From: Cenococcum geophilum 1.58
Lineage: Eukaryota; Ascomycota; Dothideomycetes; Gloniales; Gloniaceae
Direction of reading: 5' to 3'
NCBI GenBank assembly: GCA_001692895.1
Contig: KV748180.1
Span: 2,474,195 to 2,538,194 of the forward strand
DNA: 64,000 nt
The translations under genes and the position numbers were made by a program. Positions 34,481 through 47,996 of this stretch are shown one piece after another. A model generated the notes under the pieces. The model saw nothing but the letters and a program-made list of their open reading frames with translations, was not told where the DNA came from and searched no databases. How positions within the stretch are numbered: position 1 is the first letter of the stretch; every line of letters starts with the position of its first letter.

Positions 34481-36200
34481 TTATTAGCTTTAGTAGTAAT
34501 AAATTAAGGGCCTAGTATGGGCAGAACTAATAGATAGCCGCGGTCTAGAATTAAAATAGTGTATTAGCTAAGCTATTTAAATTACCTAGGATCTACTTCG
34601 CGGATATTATAATATTGTGAGCTATAGCAGCTAGCATAATCTTACGGAGCAATTTATTTGCTATACTATAGATAACGGTTTTCTTAATACCCTGGTAAAC
34701 CACTATGCTATTAATGTAAATAGATAGCGCGCTATACTGCTAGTTAGTAAACTATAGATTAAATGCGTAAGTAATAGCATACATCTCTTTTAGATTAATA
34801 TAGTCTACTTATTAACTAGGCTTAGGCAATATACTAAACGCCTAAGATTAAGGGAGGTTGGCTGTATACCACTACCAGTTATCCTTATATTTAAGTTCTT
34901 TAAAAAAGTAAAAGCCGCTAAACCTAAACTAGGTAGAGGCGTTAGTAAAGAGATAAATGTAGGTACGCTTAACGTTGTTAAAGAATAATACCCTATTACT
35001 TGTAGTAAGTAGGTTAAGCTAGACATATAAGTCACTTTATAACTTAGTGCTAAATCGCCTAGGTTTATGCTTATTTACTAGAGTCTTTAGCTAAGCAGTA
35101 ATAAAGATCTAGAGGGATTTAGAGTAAGATTAACCAAGTTTAATTACGTAGGTGCACTATATAAGGTAGCCTATAAGCTGCTAGGCTTAAAGGAACGATA
35201 ATAAGCCGTATTAGAGTGCGGTAGTGACTTTTTTTAATAGCACGTGATTATTTTTGTGGTAATAATCGCGTTTGTATTTATATAGTGTTAATAGTATATC
35301 CTAAAACTTTAATAATAGTTCCTGCTATATCTTTAGAGCCATTTTAAGGGATACCTAGGGAGTTAGTGACAAAGATATAAGTCTAGGTAACAGCCGCTAA
35401 GTTGTTTAGGTTAGCAAGAATAAAGATAAAGTTATTTAGGTAGTGTTCCACCTTATAAGGTAGTTATAAATAGAGTATCTAGTATAGGCCTTCCGCGAAG
35501 AGGTTAAATATAAGCGGCGCAGTTTAAAGACTAAAGGATAGGTAGTATTCCTGGTAGGTAACACCTTTCTAGGAGAAGCCTATTAATATTCTTACCCTAT
35601 AAAATAGGGGGACTATATAGAACGCGTCTTTAATATCTCTTTTAAGTAGTAGGTATTTATAACCTACAGAAACAACATAGGCTTAAATAGCGGTAACTAT
35701 AGTGTATACTAGTGCTCCATATTCTTTTAGAATTGCGTTATTAACTAAAGATACTAATAGAAAGGAGAGATTGTAAATTCGGCGGTATCCTTTATCCGAT
35801 TTTGGTATTAGGCTAAGAGGTAAGACTATAATAAGCCCTGTCGCGATTCTAATATGTCCTTTTTTAAGGTCTAATATTATCTTCTTAAAGATAAGGTCAG
35901 TGTTATTTTAAAAGGAGTTGTGGTTCCTATAGGATCTTAGGGTAGGAATAGACTTGGCTCCTATCTCGCAGCTATAGGTTAGGATACCTACTAAGATGGC
36001 TAGTAGATTGCCTAGGTAGTTAGATAGAAGGTAGTGCCACGCTAAAATCCTTAGGGGCGATAGAGAGTAGTAGAGAGCCTTCGCCTCTATAAAGGTAGGA
36101 AATAATAGTAACGTATTAGGCCTAGGTCCTAGGCGTATAACTAAAGTTAGTGTTATTATTAGGCTAAACCCTACTTCGTAAGGTTTACTTTACTATTCCT
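34481..36200 (-). pseudogene. Yr1 reverse transcriptase and RNase H
   Basis: RT reads KGYRRIYNLSF near 35790, KRDIKDAFYIVPL near 35640, then SFSL-TAPLIFNLFAEGLY and HYLNNFIFIL near 35430, with the catalytic YLDD-type box as YLNN (two G-to-A changes). This set of blocks is that of DIRS/Ngaro RT rather than Gypsy or Copia. RNase H follows with TYIYLFTNAST near 34950 and YINLKEMYAITYAF near 34770. Stops are relatively few, so this is among the more readable pseudogenes here. The 76-codon open frame at 34805-35035 is in the wrong frame and is a shadow. Confidence 0.88.
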
Positions 36201-37081
36201 AGGCACAAGCTTTAGATAATATAGTAATTTTTACTATACTTTAAGCACTTATATAGGTATTTATAAGCTGTATTATTATAGCCTCTACTATTAAACCTAT
36301 GGCAGGTATTAGAGGTATAAAAGGTATCTAACTTGGGTCTCTTTAAGGCGGCAAAGCCGATAGCACTAGATATCGTAAGGTATGGCGCTGTATACTAGGC
36401 TAGTATTTGCCAATTAGCGGGCTCTAGTTAGCCATTGGTTATTATAAAGGTATAATAGTTAAGTACTAAATTAAGTATATAACCTACCTAGATATACTAG
36501 GTTAATAAGGTATAAATTATGTTTATCTAAAGAAGTATGCTAGTAATAAGGTCTAGCGGGTATGTATAGAGGGTGCCAGTAATAACTACGTAGTTAGTAA
36601 AACCTTTAAATTAGACACCTTTATCTATAAATAGCTTTCTATCTACCTTTGCCTTCCTTATAACTAGAGTACCATTCTTAATCTATATCTTATTAGCAAT
36701 CTTAATTTAAGCAGTATAGACTTAAAGATAGGCGAGGTTTACTAGATTGAAGGTACCCTTAAAAATATCTAGGTAATCCCTTTTTATAACGCTAGAAAGG
36801 TAGAGTTTAAGCGACTTTATACTAGGAGGAAGAGGCTTACTAAGGACATTAGCTATAGCAGCTGTTATAGTAGCCTATAAGGCCGAAGCGGCTAAGCCTA
36901 ACTATAATTAAGCTATTTAAGCTAGGTGGTATTTATACTAGCGAGCCTCCTCTACTAGGCGGGCTTTATGCTCTTCCTTATACTTCTAAATCTCCCTTTT
37001 ATCTCGGGCTTGTTCCCTTTACTCTTTAGTAATTTCGCGCTTTTTTATGGCAGTGGCGCGTATATTAGCCTCGGACGGCAT
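36201..37081 (-). pseudogene. Yr1 ORF1 (gag-like, coiled coil)
   Basis: Starts at ATG 37081 and reads MPSEANIRATAIKKREITKE, then a strongly charged Lys/Glu/Arg stretch (about 50 residues) typical of a coiled coil, then KPLPPSIKSLKLYLSSV and less clear sequence. Position ahead of RT suggests a Gag-like ORF1, but no zinc knuckle was seen. Stops are mostly TAG/TAA. The boundary with RT is arbitrary. Confidence 0.6.
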
Positions 37082-37280
37082 TATAGGACTAGTAGAGGAA
37101 GATATAGCGGTTATAGACGATGGTGTAGTTAAGGTAGGTTATCTAGGTAGGTTTGCTTATTAGGATTATACACGTGTACAAATCTCCCAGTTAGTTATAA
37201 GCGGTAATAACGTTATAAAATAATTCTTAAACGAATGGATAATAAATATATAATGAATATTAATGAGTTTAGCAATATTA

Positions 37281-37369
37281 AAAGCGAATTAGCCACGTAG
37301 TGACTGCGTTTAATATTCGCAAATATTGCAGGAGGTCTTAGCATTATACGTTACTAAGGTAGTTGCTAC
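37281..37369 (-). repeat. Yr1 split direct repeat A1, inner part
   Basis: 89 bases of the A repeat up to the Gyp4 insertion; the other 24 bases are at 53174-53197. Ends in GCTAC (37365-37369), the Gyp4 target duplication (GCTGC on the right). 37082-37280 between ORF1 and A1 is non-coding leader. Confidence 0.92.
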
Positions 37370-37792
37370 TGTAACGGAACCTTATAGCAGGAACTATAAT
37401 AGGCTCGTTATTAGGCTAGGTATATAGGTGAAGTAAGTTAAAGTTAATAATGTAATAATAACTAGTGGAGTAGTTGCCTAATAGATTAACTCTAATTATA
37501 TTCTAAGAATTACTATAAGGAAGGAACTATCTAGGTAGGGACTAAGGGTCCTTAAATACATAACCGTACTCCTAAGAAATCCTTCTTATATATAATGTAC
37601 GTCTTATATATAAGGTATATAAGTTCCTCTTATTTCTCTTGTTTAATATATAGCATATTATATAACCTTAGTTACTATTCCTCGTTATATAGTTTTATTG
37701 GCTCCATCCTAGACTATACTTAAATTAACTAACTAGCTTCTTCCGACTCCCCTCCTAGTAGCTATAATATTATACTTAAAGCGTCCGTAACA
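37370..37792 (-). repeat. Gyp4 3' LTR (423 bp)
   Basis: TGTAACGGAACC...GCGTCCGTAACA on the plus strand, intact TG/CA ends. Confidence 0.95.
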
Positions 37793-37799
37793 CTATCTC

Positions 37800-38552
37800 C
37801 CTCCTCTTTATCTTTGTCCTTAAAGATTTAAAATATCTCTAAGTTATTTACTAGAGGTATAATATCCGTCTAATTAATTTAGTTAATATTATTACTTATT
37901 ATACCTAAAGCAATTTCTTCTTTACACGCCCAACGTTGTGCTCGCACTGTTGCTGTAATAGTATCTCTTAATAAGATTATACCGTCTCTATATTCTTACT
38001 ATTTAAAAGAGGGGTTAGTCTATATTGCGTTAGCGAACCCATCTTTACAATAACTGTCCTCTTATTTGGAGTGTACTAAAGTAAATATTTATTTGTCCTA
38101 TAACATTCGCTCTACCTTTAATACTAAATATACGCGACCTATTACTCTTAATAGTTATCTAGTTCCCTAATTAATTTATCTTAGGGTTTTATATTTAATC
38201 TACTGCTACGTAGCTAAATAGTAAACTATTGTATACCCTTATAGAGTTAGAATGTTCTTAGAATGCGGAATAGAAGGCCCTAGATACTCGTATTATGGCG
38301 TCTACTTAATTACTCCGTCTTAAGAAGGTTTATAAAAAGGTGTATTTTAAAGAGTAGAAACTTATAAAATAAGGTCTGTAGGAACTTAGTAATAAAAGAA
38401 TAGATTTTTTTTTAATAGAGAAGGAAATAGATCTAAGTAGCTCGGCAACTATTCTTCTTAGGTCCCCCTTAAGTAACTTATTCTTTGGCAATCCTTCTTT
38501 ATTAATACTGCCTGACCTAATTTCTTCTAATACTCCTATACCTTTCCTATAG
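37800..38552 (+). pseudogene. Antisense frame in Gyp4: Zn2Cys6-like cluster plus coiled coil
   Basis: Reads opposite to Gyp4 gag-pol. N-terminal part is open with few stops. The cluster (about 37985-38085) reads LYSYYLKEGLVY, then YLECTKVN, the same spacing as in the other copies with Cys or Tyr. After a frame change near 38160, the coiled-coil part shows KLLYTLIELE and LLRLKKVYKKVYFKE (about 38320-38355), then IDLSSSATILLRSPL and PIPFL-stop at 38552. The C-terminal end overlaps the chromodomain on the minus strand. Confidence 0.62.
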
Positions 38553-41172
38553 CGTTCTTTAAATTTTTTAGTAGCTCTTAGGTAGTCTTAGTGTAGCCTA
38601 TCTACTTAACCTTATACTATATTTTATTATTAACGTCCTTATAACTAACGATCTTTAAAACTTATTATTTATCTTTTTTCTAACCTCTATATGTGTCTGC
38701 TTTATAAACTAGTGGCTTAATATTCCTATATACTAGCTTTAGCATTACAATATACTATATAGGGTAGATCTTTATTTTAGCTAGTAGGTTTAACTTAAAC
38801 GTAACCGGTGAAATCCTTTATATAATTTTAAAAGGTCTTAGTCTAATATAGTCTAACTTCTTACTTAGTTGTTAACTCTTAAAATTTTTGTGTAGTAGCT
38901 ATACTTTATCTCCCTCCTTAAGATTTGGTCCCTTAGATCTCTTAGTATTATAGTACTTTTTTATTTTCTCTTATATTTTCTTTACTAATTCTATAAGGTC
39001 TATATAAAGATTTATTAACGTCTTTATTCTTTCTTTTACTATACTACTTATCTTCTTTACTTATTATGGTAATAATAATATTCTAGGCTTATATCCGTAA
39101 TTTGCCTTAAATAGTAATATACCTATTTCTTTTTAAGGTATTATATTATATATAAACTATATAACTAGTAATAATAATACCTAATTATTTTACGCGTGGT
39201 TAATATAGTGTTTTAGATACTGCTCTAGTGTCTAATTTAATCTTTCCGTTTAACTGTCTGTCTATAGATAATATACGGTAAAAGTTGCTACTCTAACTTC
39301 TTACTCCGCTAAGAATACTTCCTAGAATACTGCTATAAATCTTAGATCTCTATCTAATATAATCTTACTTAGTGCTCTATATCTTAAGAATATTTCCTTT
39401 ATATAGATTCTAGCGATATCTTCCGCTAAGATTTCTTCTATATATGCTATAAAGTATCCCTACTTTATAAGCTTATCTACTATTACTAAGATNNNNTTAT
39501 AATCTTNTCCGGTAATAGGNTNTNTTAANTTTAGNAACTTAATAATAAAGTCCTATAATATAACCTCCTATAGTCTCTCTAGTATTTTAATAGGTTGTAG
39601 CCCTCTATATAGCTTATGCCTTATTAGTTTATTTTTTTAGTAATTTAGATATTCCTTTATAACTTTACGCGCTAGTTCCTAGATTCTATTAATAATATAC
39701 TCCTCTTAGAGTTTTAATACTAAGCCTCTGGCTCCATTGTATCCTTAAGTTATTCCCTTATAGAATTTTTCTATAAATTATCCTACTATGCTTCTTAGGA
39801 TGTACTTAGCTTCTTAATTCTTATATATATCCGTCTATAGATCTTCTAGCTATACTTTTAGAATCCTTTATACCTAAAAGCTTTTTAGTATTTTATAAAC
39901 TCTTTCTAGTTCTTCCTAAGTTATTATAATTTTTGGATAATTATACCTAATTAATCCATCTATATCTTTTCGTAGTAAAGCCCCTAATAGCTTCTTATTG
40001 TTTTATAGTTTAGCTTTTTAACTTAAAGCATCTGCCCTTATATTATCTATACCCTTAGTATACTAAATCTTAAAATGGTATTCTGTAAGCATCTCTACCT
40101 ATCTAACCTATCTTTAGTTAAGTTCCTTTATTATTAGGAATCCTATTAGGTTCTTATAATCCGTCTTAANTATAAATANTTTNTCNNTNCCTTATAANAA
40201 TNCTNTNTATTNCNTTANTNCTNTAACTATACCTAATAACTCCTTATTATAGATGTTATAGTTTAACTCTAGTAGTATTATCTTCCAACTATAGTATACT
40301 ACTAGGTGCTATCTATCTTAATATTTCTATATAAAGTACGCCCCTAGTATATAGTCTAATGTATTTGTTTTTATAACTATCTCTAGTCCTAGTTAATAGA
40401 TCTTAAGAACTAGCTCCTAGATAAACGACTCTTTGACTTTTTTTTAAAAAGTTCCCTTTATTTCTCTCCCTATGCCTATAGTTTTTCTTTTTTTATTAAT
40501 TGCGTAAACGGCTTAATATCCTTTAACCATTATACTATAAACCTTCTATAGTAATTGCAAAACCCTAGGAATAATCTTAACTGCGTAACGTTCTCTAGTT
40601 CTTGCTAATTTACTATAGCCTCGATCTTCTTTAGATCTATACTAAGTTGGCCTAGTTTAATAATAAATTTAACGAAATCTGTCTTCCTAATAAAGAACTT
40701 GCATTTCTTAATTGCTACTAGCATCTATTCTTCTTATAGTCTCTTTAAGACCTATTTAACGTATTCTCCGTGTTCTTCCTTACTTATTAAGTAGATAATA
40801 ATATTATTAAGGTATACCATAACAAATTCATCTAAGTGTTCTCCTAATATATTATTAATGCGCTTTTAGAACATTACTAGTGCGTTTATAAGCCCAAATT
40901 ATATAACTAATAGTTTATATAGTCCTTCCTTTAACCTAAAGGCTGNCTTCCATTTATTGCCTTCCTTAATCCTAATCTAATAGTACGCCTATCTTAGATC
41001 TATCTTTATAAAGATTTGCGCGTTACCTATCCTATCTTAAATTTCGCTAATTAAGGGTAAAGGATACCTATCCTTCCTAGTGATGCTGTTTAACTGTCTG
41101 TAGTCAATATACAGCCTTAGTTTGCTATTCTTCTTAGGTATAAATAGTACTAGATATCCTGCTAATGATTAT
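38460..41172 (-). pseudogene. Gyp4 RT end, RNase H, integrase, chromodomain
   Basis: Minus-strand order from right: RT from the Gyp5 insertion at 41172 down to about 40500, RNase H about 40100-40480, integrase about 38800-39950, chromodomain about 38553-38690. The RT block around 41060-41160 matches Gyp5 45330-45440. Ambiguous bases at 39493-39536 and 40170-40223 obscure parts. Multiple TAA/TAG stops. Confidence 0.9.
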
Positions 41173-41594
41173 TATTACAAACGCTTTAAGTACGATGTTA
41201 TAACTACTAGGAGAGGAGTCGGAAGAAGCTAGTTAGTTAATTTAGGCACGGTCTAGGATGGAGCCGATAGAACTATATGACGAGGAATAGTAACTAAGGT
41301 TATATGACGTGCTATGTATTAAATAAGAGGAACGAGAGGAACTTACGTACCTTATGTATAAGACGTACATCACGTATAAGAAGGATTTCTTAGGAGTACA
41401 GTTGTGTATTTAAGGACCTTTAGTCCCTACCTAGATAGTTCCTTCCTTATAGTAATTCTTAGAATATAATTAGAGTTAATCTATTGGGCAACTACTCCAC
41501 CAGTTATTATTATTTGTTAACTTTAACTTATATTACCTATATACCTAGCCCATTAATAAACCCATTGTAGTTCCTACTATAAGGTTCCGTTATA
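41173..41594 (+). repeat. Gyp5 5' LTR (422 bp)
   Basis: TATTACAAACGC...GGTTCCGTTATA; RIP-altered ends. The 3' copy keeps TGTTACGG at its start. Confidence 0.95.
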
Positions 41595-41639
41595 TAATTA
41601 CTACCTGGTTACGGTATTAAGTATAAAAAGTTAAATAAT

Positions 41640-44600
41640 ATACCACCAAAGACAGCCACTACGACGCCATTAACGGCGGTAACTACTTTAAGGTTAGTAG
41701 GTAACACTAGTATAGCGGACACTAACTTTTAGTAACCTGTGACGGTCGGACAGTTATAAGAGGTAATTAATTAGTTAATAGCTAATAATACAGTGTTAGA
41801 AGAAAGGGTTAATGGGATAGGAGTAGCGAAGGTTAAGTTACCATTAATTAAGAGATTCTTAGGAGAAAGAACGAAGCTTAAGGGATTCCTTACGTAAATG
41901 CACTTTAAAGTTATATAAGAAGGGGTAAAGCTATTAATACCTATGGATCGAATAGCCTATGCAGGACTATTCTTATTAAGAAGAGTACTTAAGTAGTTTA
42001 AACCTTATTTTATAGAGATATAGACGAATGGGATAACAACCACTAACTAAGAGGTGCGATTTATGTTCTTAAGCTGGGAAGGATTTATAGAGCGACTTAT
42101 ATAAATATTTGGAGACCCGGAGGCAGTGACTATAGTAAAAAGAAAACTTTAAGACCTTATATAAAGAATATTAGTAATTAAGTATATAACGTAGTTCCAG
42201 ACGCTAGTAATATAAGTAAAGTGAAATAATAAGGCGCTTATAGTATAGTATAAATAAGGACTTAAGGCTAAAGTTTAGGACATAATTATCCTAATAGAAG
42301 ATGCGGATACCCTAAGGGACCTAATAGATTAAGCGATTAAGATTAATAATTGGATCTACTAAAGGGAACAGACTAAGAGAGGTTAAAATAGAGTTCTATA
42401 GTTATATAAGGCGTAAAGTACGTAATAACTAAAGCTAAGTTAGAAATTATGGTATGGTGCGGAGCTAATAGACCTAAGTGGTACTAAAGAAGCCTATAAG
42501 AGATAGAGTAAGAAACTATAGAAATTTAGAGGTTAAGGATTTAGTGATTATAGGACTAAGGAGTAGAGGCTAAACTAGGGATCTTAGTAGTAGAAGATAT
42601 TTAGGCGGACTTTATAGTAAAGTTAATGGTTTAAAGATGGAGCTTATATAAATTATAGGAAATAAGGTTATTTTGCGAGGAATTATAAAGATGGTTAGAG
42701 TTACTATATAATAAAGGGAATAAGACTAGTAGTGGAAGACATATATATATAGAGGGACAATAGTATACTGCGAGGAATAAAGGAATGTTTAATTAGAAGT
42801 TTTACGTTCTATTATAACAACACATACCAAATTTATAAAGACGCTAAGTATGGCGTAAGCTATTAGCTATAGAAGCCGAAATCTATATAGTATAGAGGAA
42901 CTAATGAATTAGTTTATAGATCGGATATTAAGGACGATAACTTTAACGTAGGCGAAACATTCTGTAATAATAAGGTAATAAAGGCGGCTTACTAGGAGCA
43001 CGTAAACCTTAGAGATGTTATAATAGAGGTAGAGGATAATTCTACTATAGAATAGGGAATATTAGTAGGGATTAAGACCCCACTAGACACGATGTTTATT
43101 GCTTTATAAGATATAAGAGAAGTAGGACAGTGAACTACTTTAGTACTTAATAAAGGTAAAAAGCTAAAGGCTTAAGATTCTTAAGACAAGATAAGAGATG
43201 ACTAAGACTTTTAAGATAAAATAAGGTAGACCTAAGGACCTATAATAGATAGCAACCGATAGAGTAGGGTAGTAGCTTAGTTTAAAGATATATAAATAAG
43301 CTTAGGATAGAGTTTCCCATAGGTATAAGACTCTTAAAGTAAAATAAGTGAGATTTAAAACTCTTAAGACGAGATAAAAACACTAAGTAAGCCTAGATAG
43401 ACTAAGGCTAGAGTAAAGCTTAAGTTAGAAGTAAGCTTAGGATTAAGAATCCTATAGAACTAAGACTTTAAGTAACAAATAAGGACTATTAAATAGATTA
43501 GAGAATCTATAGTATAAACAGTAACTAGACTGGGAGACAGATATATAAACTTAGAGGACTTATTAGTAGAATATAGTGTTCGGACTAAAGATTAAAAAGT
43601 TAATACTAAGATTAAGAAGTAAGAAGACTTTAAGGATCTACTTATAAGACGCGAAAGAAAAGAGACTATAGAGGACTTTAGGGCAAAAATTACCTTATAG
43701 TAAGAATAGAAACTAGATAAGAGATCTAGCACGTTAGGACGTACTAAGGATAGAGTACCTGTATAAAGAATCACTAATAGGCCTAGGGTAGGCACACTAA
43801 GAGCTAAGTGGCTTATTAAACTGGAATAAGAAGAGGATTTAGGGATTTTAACTAGGTTCGAGGAACGACATATAAAAGGCTGTTACGACGTAGTAATGAG
43901 AAGATACTTCCTTATAGATAAACCGTATATACTCTAGCAGCTATACTAAAAGTAGTATAGGCAAAGGCACAACAATAAGTAGGAAGATTTCTATATATAG
44001 TTAGACGAGAAAGTTATTTAAGACTACCCGATTATAGAAAAAGCGATAAGTTATATTAAGGGAGCCTTAATTATAATATTAAAAGATCTAAAGGAGCGTT
44101 TAGAGGACTAAAAAAGTAAAAGACATATCTTAGTACCTGCGAATAAAGTTATAACGTTTAGATTAATATAAGAGAGGTTTAAACTTAAGAATAAAGATAA
44201 ACTAAGAGTTAACCTAAAGCACCTAGTATATTATATATTAACGTGGATTATATATATAAATAATACGTATAATATATATAGAGCACTAAAGGATAAGTAT
44301 TAAAAATATCCTATAAGAATATATTAGATAACTAAGGAGTAAAAATACTAGAACGCTAAGTATATATATAGCTAGTATCTAGTAGAAGTTTAGGAGTTAG
44401 GAGACTTAATACTTTAGCTAGGAAGATTCCTTACGGAAGAATACCTAGATGGATAATAGTGGTGGGAATGCCTAGAGAATACGTATCTATAGTATATTAA
44501 AGAAAAGAAGCGAACTAAGTATTAGCTTAAGTTGGACTAAGTATAAATAGGATTAAGTAGCTAATAGTTGGGAAAAGTAGAGGCCTACGGGACCAGAGGG

Positions 44601-47600
44601 AGCCAGTAGTAGAGCCTTAGACCCTTAAAGGAATTTAAGGACAACACCTAAATTTATAAGTTAAATAGTAAGATTAATAGTTTAAGGCGTTAATAGATAG
44701 TGGAGCGATAAGGAACTATATCTTATTAGTAGCAGTTAAGAGAATGGGATTACCTTATAAATAAAAGGAGAAACCTTACCTATTAGTAATAATTTTAGGA
44801 GATCTAATAACCTATAGAGGAGGGATTATTAATTTAGAAACAGGACCTATTTAGTTAACTATTAAAGGGAGATAAATTGAGATGTCTTTTAATATATTAC
44901 CATTAGGGAATAATAAGGTAGTACTAGGAATGCCTTAGTTATAGGAATATAATCTAAAGATCGATTAGATTATAAGTTAGGTTAATATTAGAGATACTTA
45001 ACGCCATAAGATATAATAATAAGCTAAGTTAGTATAGTATTAAGTCGGAGCAATATATAAGGAGACTGAGTGAGGCTTAAGTTATATACCAAAGAGATAC
45101 TATAAGTACGGTAAGAAACTATAGTTACTAGAAAGTAAGAAACTGTTAAAATATATAGTATGGGACTATAAGATAGAATTAGAACTAGGAATAAGTCTAA
45201 AGTTCTTTCTAATATATAAGCTTACCGAAGAAGAAGGTAGAGCATTGAAAGAGTTTATCTAGGAAAACCTACGAAAGGGATATATTAGACCATCGCAGTT
45301 ATTAGTAGGATATCCAGTACTATTCGTACTAAAGAAGAATAGTAAACTAAGACTGTGTATCGACTATAGATAGTTAAACAGTATTACTAGAAAGGATAAA
45401 TATTCTTTACCCTTAATTAGCGAAATCTAAGATAGGATAGGTAACACGTAAATCTTTACAAAGATAGATTTAAGATAGGCGTACTATTAAATCCGGATTA
45501 AGGAAGGCGACAAATAGAAGGCAGCCTTTAGGTTAAAGGAAGGACTGTATAAACCATTAGTTATATAATTTAGGCTTATAAACGCACTAGTAACGTTCTA
45601 GAAGCGTATTAATAATATATTAGGAGAACACTTAGATGAATTTATTATGGTATATCTTAATAATATTATTATCTACTTAATAACTAAGGAAGAACACAGG
45701 GAACACGTTAAATGGGTTTTAAAGAGACTATAAGAAGAATAGATGCTAGTAGCGATTAAAAAATGCGAGTTCTTTACTAAAAAGATAGATTTTATCGGAT
45801 TTATTATTAAACTAGGCCAACTTAGTATAGATCTAAAGAAGATTAAGGCTATAGTGAATTAGCAAGAACTAGAGAACGTAATACAGTTAAGATCGTTTTT
45901 AGGGTTTTGCAATTACTATAAAAGGTTTATAGCGCAGTAGTTAAAGGACATTAAGCTATTTACGCGGTTAATAAAGAAAGAAGAACTATAGGTATAGGGA
46001 GAGGAGTAGTAAGAACTCTTTAGAAAAGTTAAAGGGTTATTTACCTAGGAGCTAGTTCTTAAGATCTATTAACTAGGTCTAAAGACGGTTGTAGAGACGG
46101 ACGCATTAGACTATATACTAGGGGTATACTTTATATAGAAATATTAAGATAGATGGCACCTAGTAGTATATTATAGTTGAAAAATAACACTACCGGAGTT
46201 AAACTATGACATTTACAATAAGGAGTTATTAAGTATAGTTATAATACTAAAGGAATAGAGAGCATTCTTATAAGGTATAGAGAAACTATTTATAGTTAAA
46301 ACAGACTATAAGAACCTAATAGGATTTCTAACGACAAAGGAACTTAACTAAAAATAGGTTAGATGGGCGGAGATGCTTACAGAATACTATTTTGAGATTT
46401 AGTATACTAAGGGTAGATGCTCTAAGTTATAAGGCTAAACTATAGAACGATGAAAAGCCATTAGGGGCTTTACTGCGAAAAGATATAGACGGATTAATTA
46501 GATATAACTATCCAAAAATCGCAGCAACTTAGGAAAATAAAGAACTAGAAAAAGTGTACAAGACATTAGAAAGCTTTTAGGAGTAAAGAATTCTAAAAGT
46601 ATAGCTAGAAGATCTATAAATAGATATATATAAGAATTGAGAAGTAAAGTATATTCTAAAAAGCATAGCAGAGCAATTTATAGAAGATTTTTATAAAGGA
46701 ATAACTTAAGGACATAATAGAGCCAGAGGCTTAGTGTCGAGACTCTAAGAGGAGTATATTATTAATAGAATCTAAAGCTTAGCACAGAAAATTACTAAAG
46801 AATATCTAGATTATTAAAGGAATAAACTAATAAGGTATAAGCCGTATAGAGGGCTATAACCTATTAAAACACTAGAGAGACTATAGGAGGTTATATTATG
46901 GGACTTTATTATTAAGTTGCTAAAATTAAGAGATCCTATTACCGGATAAGATTATAACGTAATTTTAGTAATAGTAGACAAGCTTATAAAGTGGGGATAC
47001 TTTATAGTATATACAGAAGAAATCTTAGCGGAAGATGTTGCTAGAATCTATATAAAGGAAGTGTTTATAAAATATAAAGCACTAAGTAAGATTATATTAG
47101 ATAGAGATCTAAGATTTATAGTAGTATTTTAGGAGGTATTCTTAGCGGAGTAAGGAGTTAGAGTAGCAACTTTTACCGTATATTACCTATAGACAGACGG
47201 TTAAATGGAAAGATTAAATTAGACACTAGAGTAGTATCTAAGACATTATATTAATTATGTATAGAATAATTAGGTATTGCTATTACTAGTTATATAGTTT
47301 GCATATAATGCAACACCTTAAAAAGGAATAGGTATATTACTATTTAAGGCGAATTACAGATATAAGCTAAGAATATTATTATTACTATAATAAGTAAAGA
47401 AAATAAGTAGCAGAGCTAAAGAAAGAATAAAGACGTTAATAAATCTTTATATAGACCTTATGGAATTAGTAAAGAAAGTATAAAAGAGAATAAAAAGGTA
47501 CTATAATACTAAGAGATCTAAGGGACCAGATCTTAAGGAGGGAAATAAAGTATAGCTACTATATAAAAATCTCAAGAGTTAATAACTAAGTAAGAAGTTA

Positions 47601-47996
47601 GACTACGTTAGACTAGGACCTTTTAAAATTATATAAAGGATTTTACTGGTTACATTTAAGTTAAACCTACTAGCTAAAATAAAGATCTACCCTATATAGT
47701 ATATTGTAATACTAGAGCTAGTATATAGGAATATTAAGCTATTAGTTTACGAAGCAGACACGTATAAAGGATAGGAAGAAGACAAATAGCAAGTTTTAAA
47801 GCTTATTAGTTATAAAAACGTTAACGATAAAATATAGTATAAGGTAAAGTAGATAGGCTATAATAAGACTACCTAGAAACTACTAAAGAATTAAAAAAAT
47901 ATTATAGGAAAGGTATAGGAGTATTAGAAGAAATTAGGTTAGGCAGTATTAATAAAAAAGGATTACTAAAGAATAAGTCACCTAAGGGGGACCTAA
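41640..47996 (+). pseudogene. Gyp5 gag-pol, RIP-inactivated
   Basis: The start codon is now ATA (41640-41642), followed by PPKTATT-like sequence; Gyp4 keeps ATG in the same context. Order: gag, zinc knuckle near 42645-42690 (AYINY, Cys lost), linker, aspartic protease about 44690-44960 with the catalytic LIDSGAIRN intact, RT about 45250-45790 with LRLCIDYR near 45350 and the catalytic box as YLNN (about 45650), RNase H about 46060-46450, integrase about 46560-47500, chromodomain about 47785-47905. The frame reaches a TAA at 47994-47996. TAA/TAG stops throughout. The minus-strand open frame at 43592-43795 is a shadow. Confidence 0.95.

Noticed and set aside
34805..35035. 76-codon minus-strand open frame
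   Set aside because: Same strand as Yr1 but a different frame; the real RNase H frame overlaps it (LFTNAST).
43592..43795. 67-codon minus-strand open frame
   Set aside because: Opposite the Gyp5 gag-protease linker; shadow.
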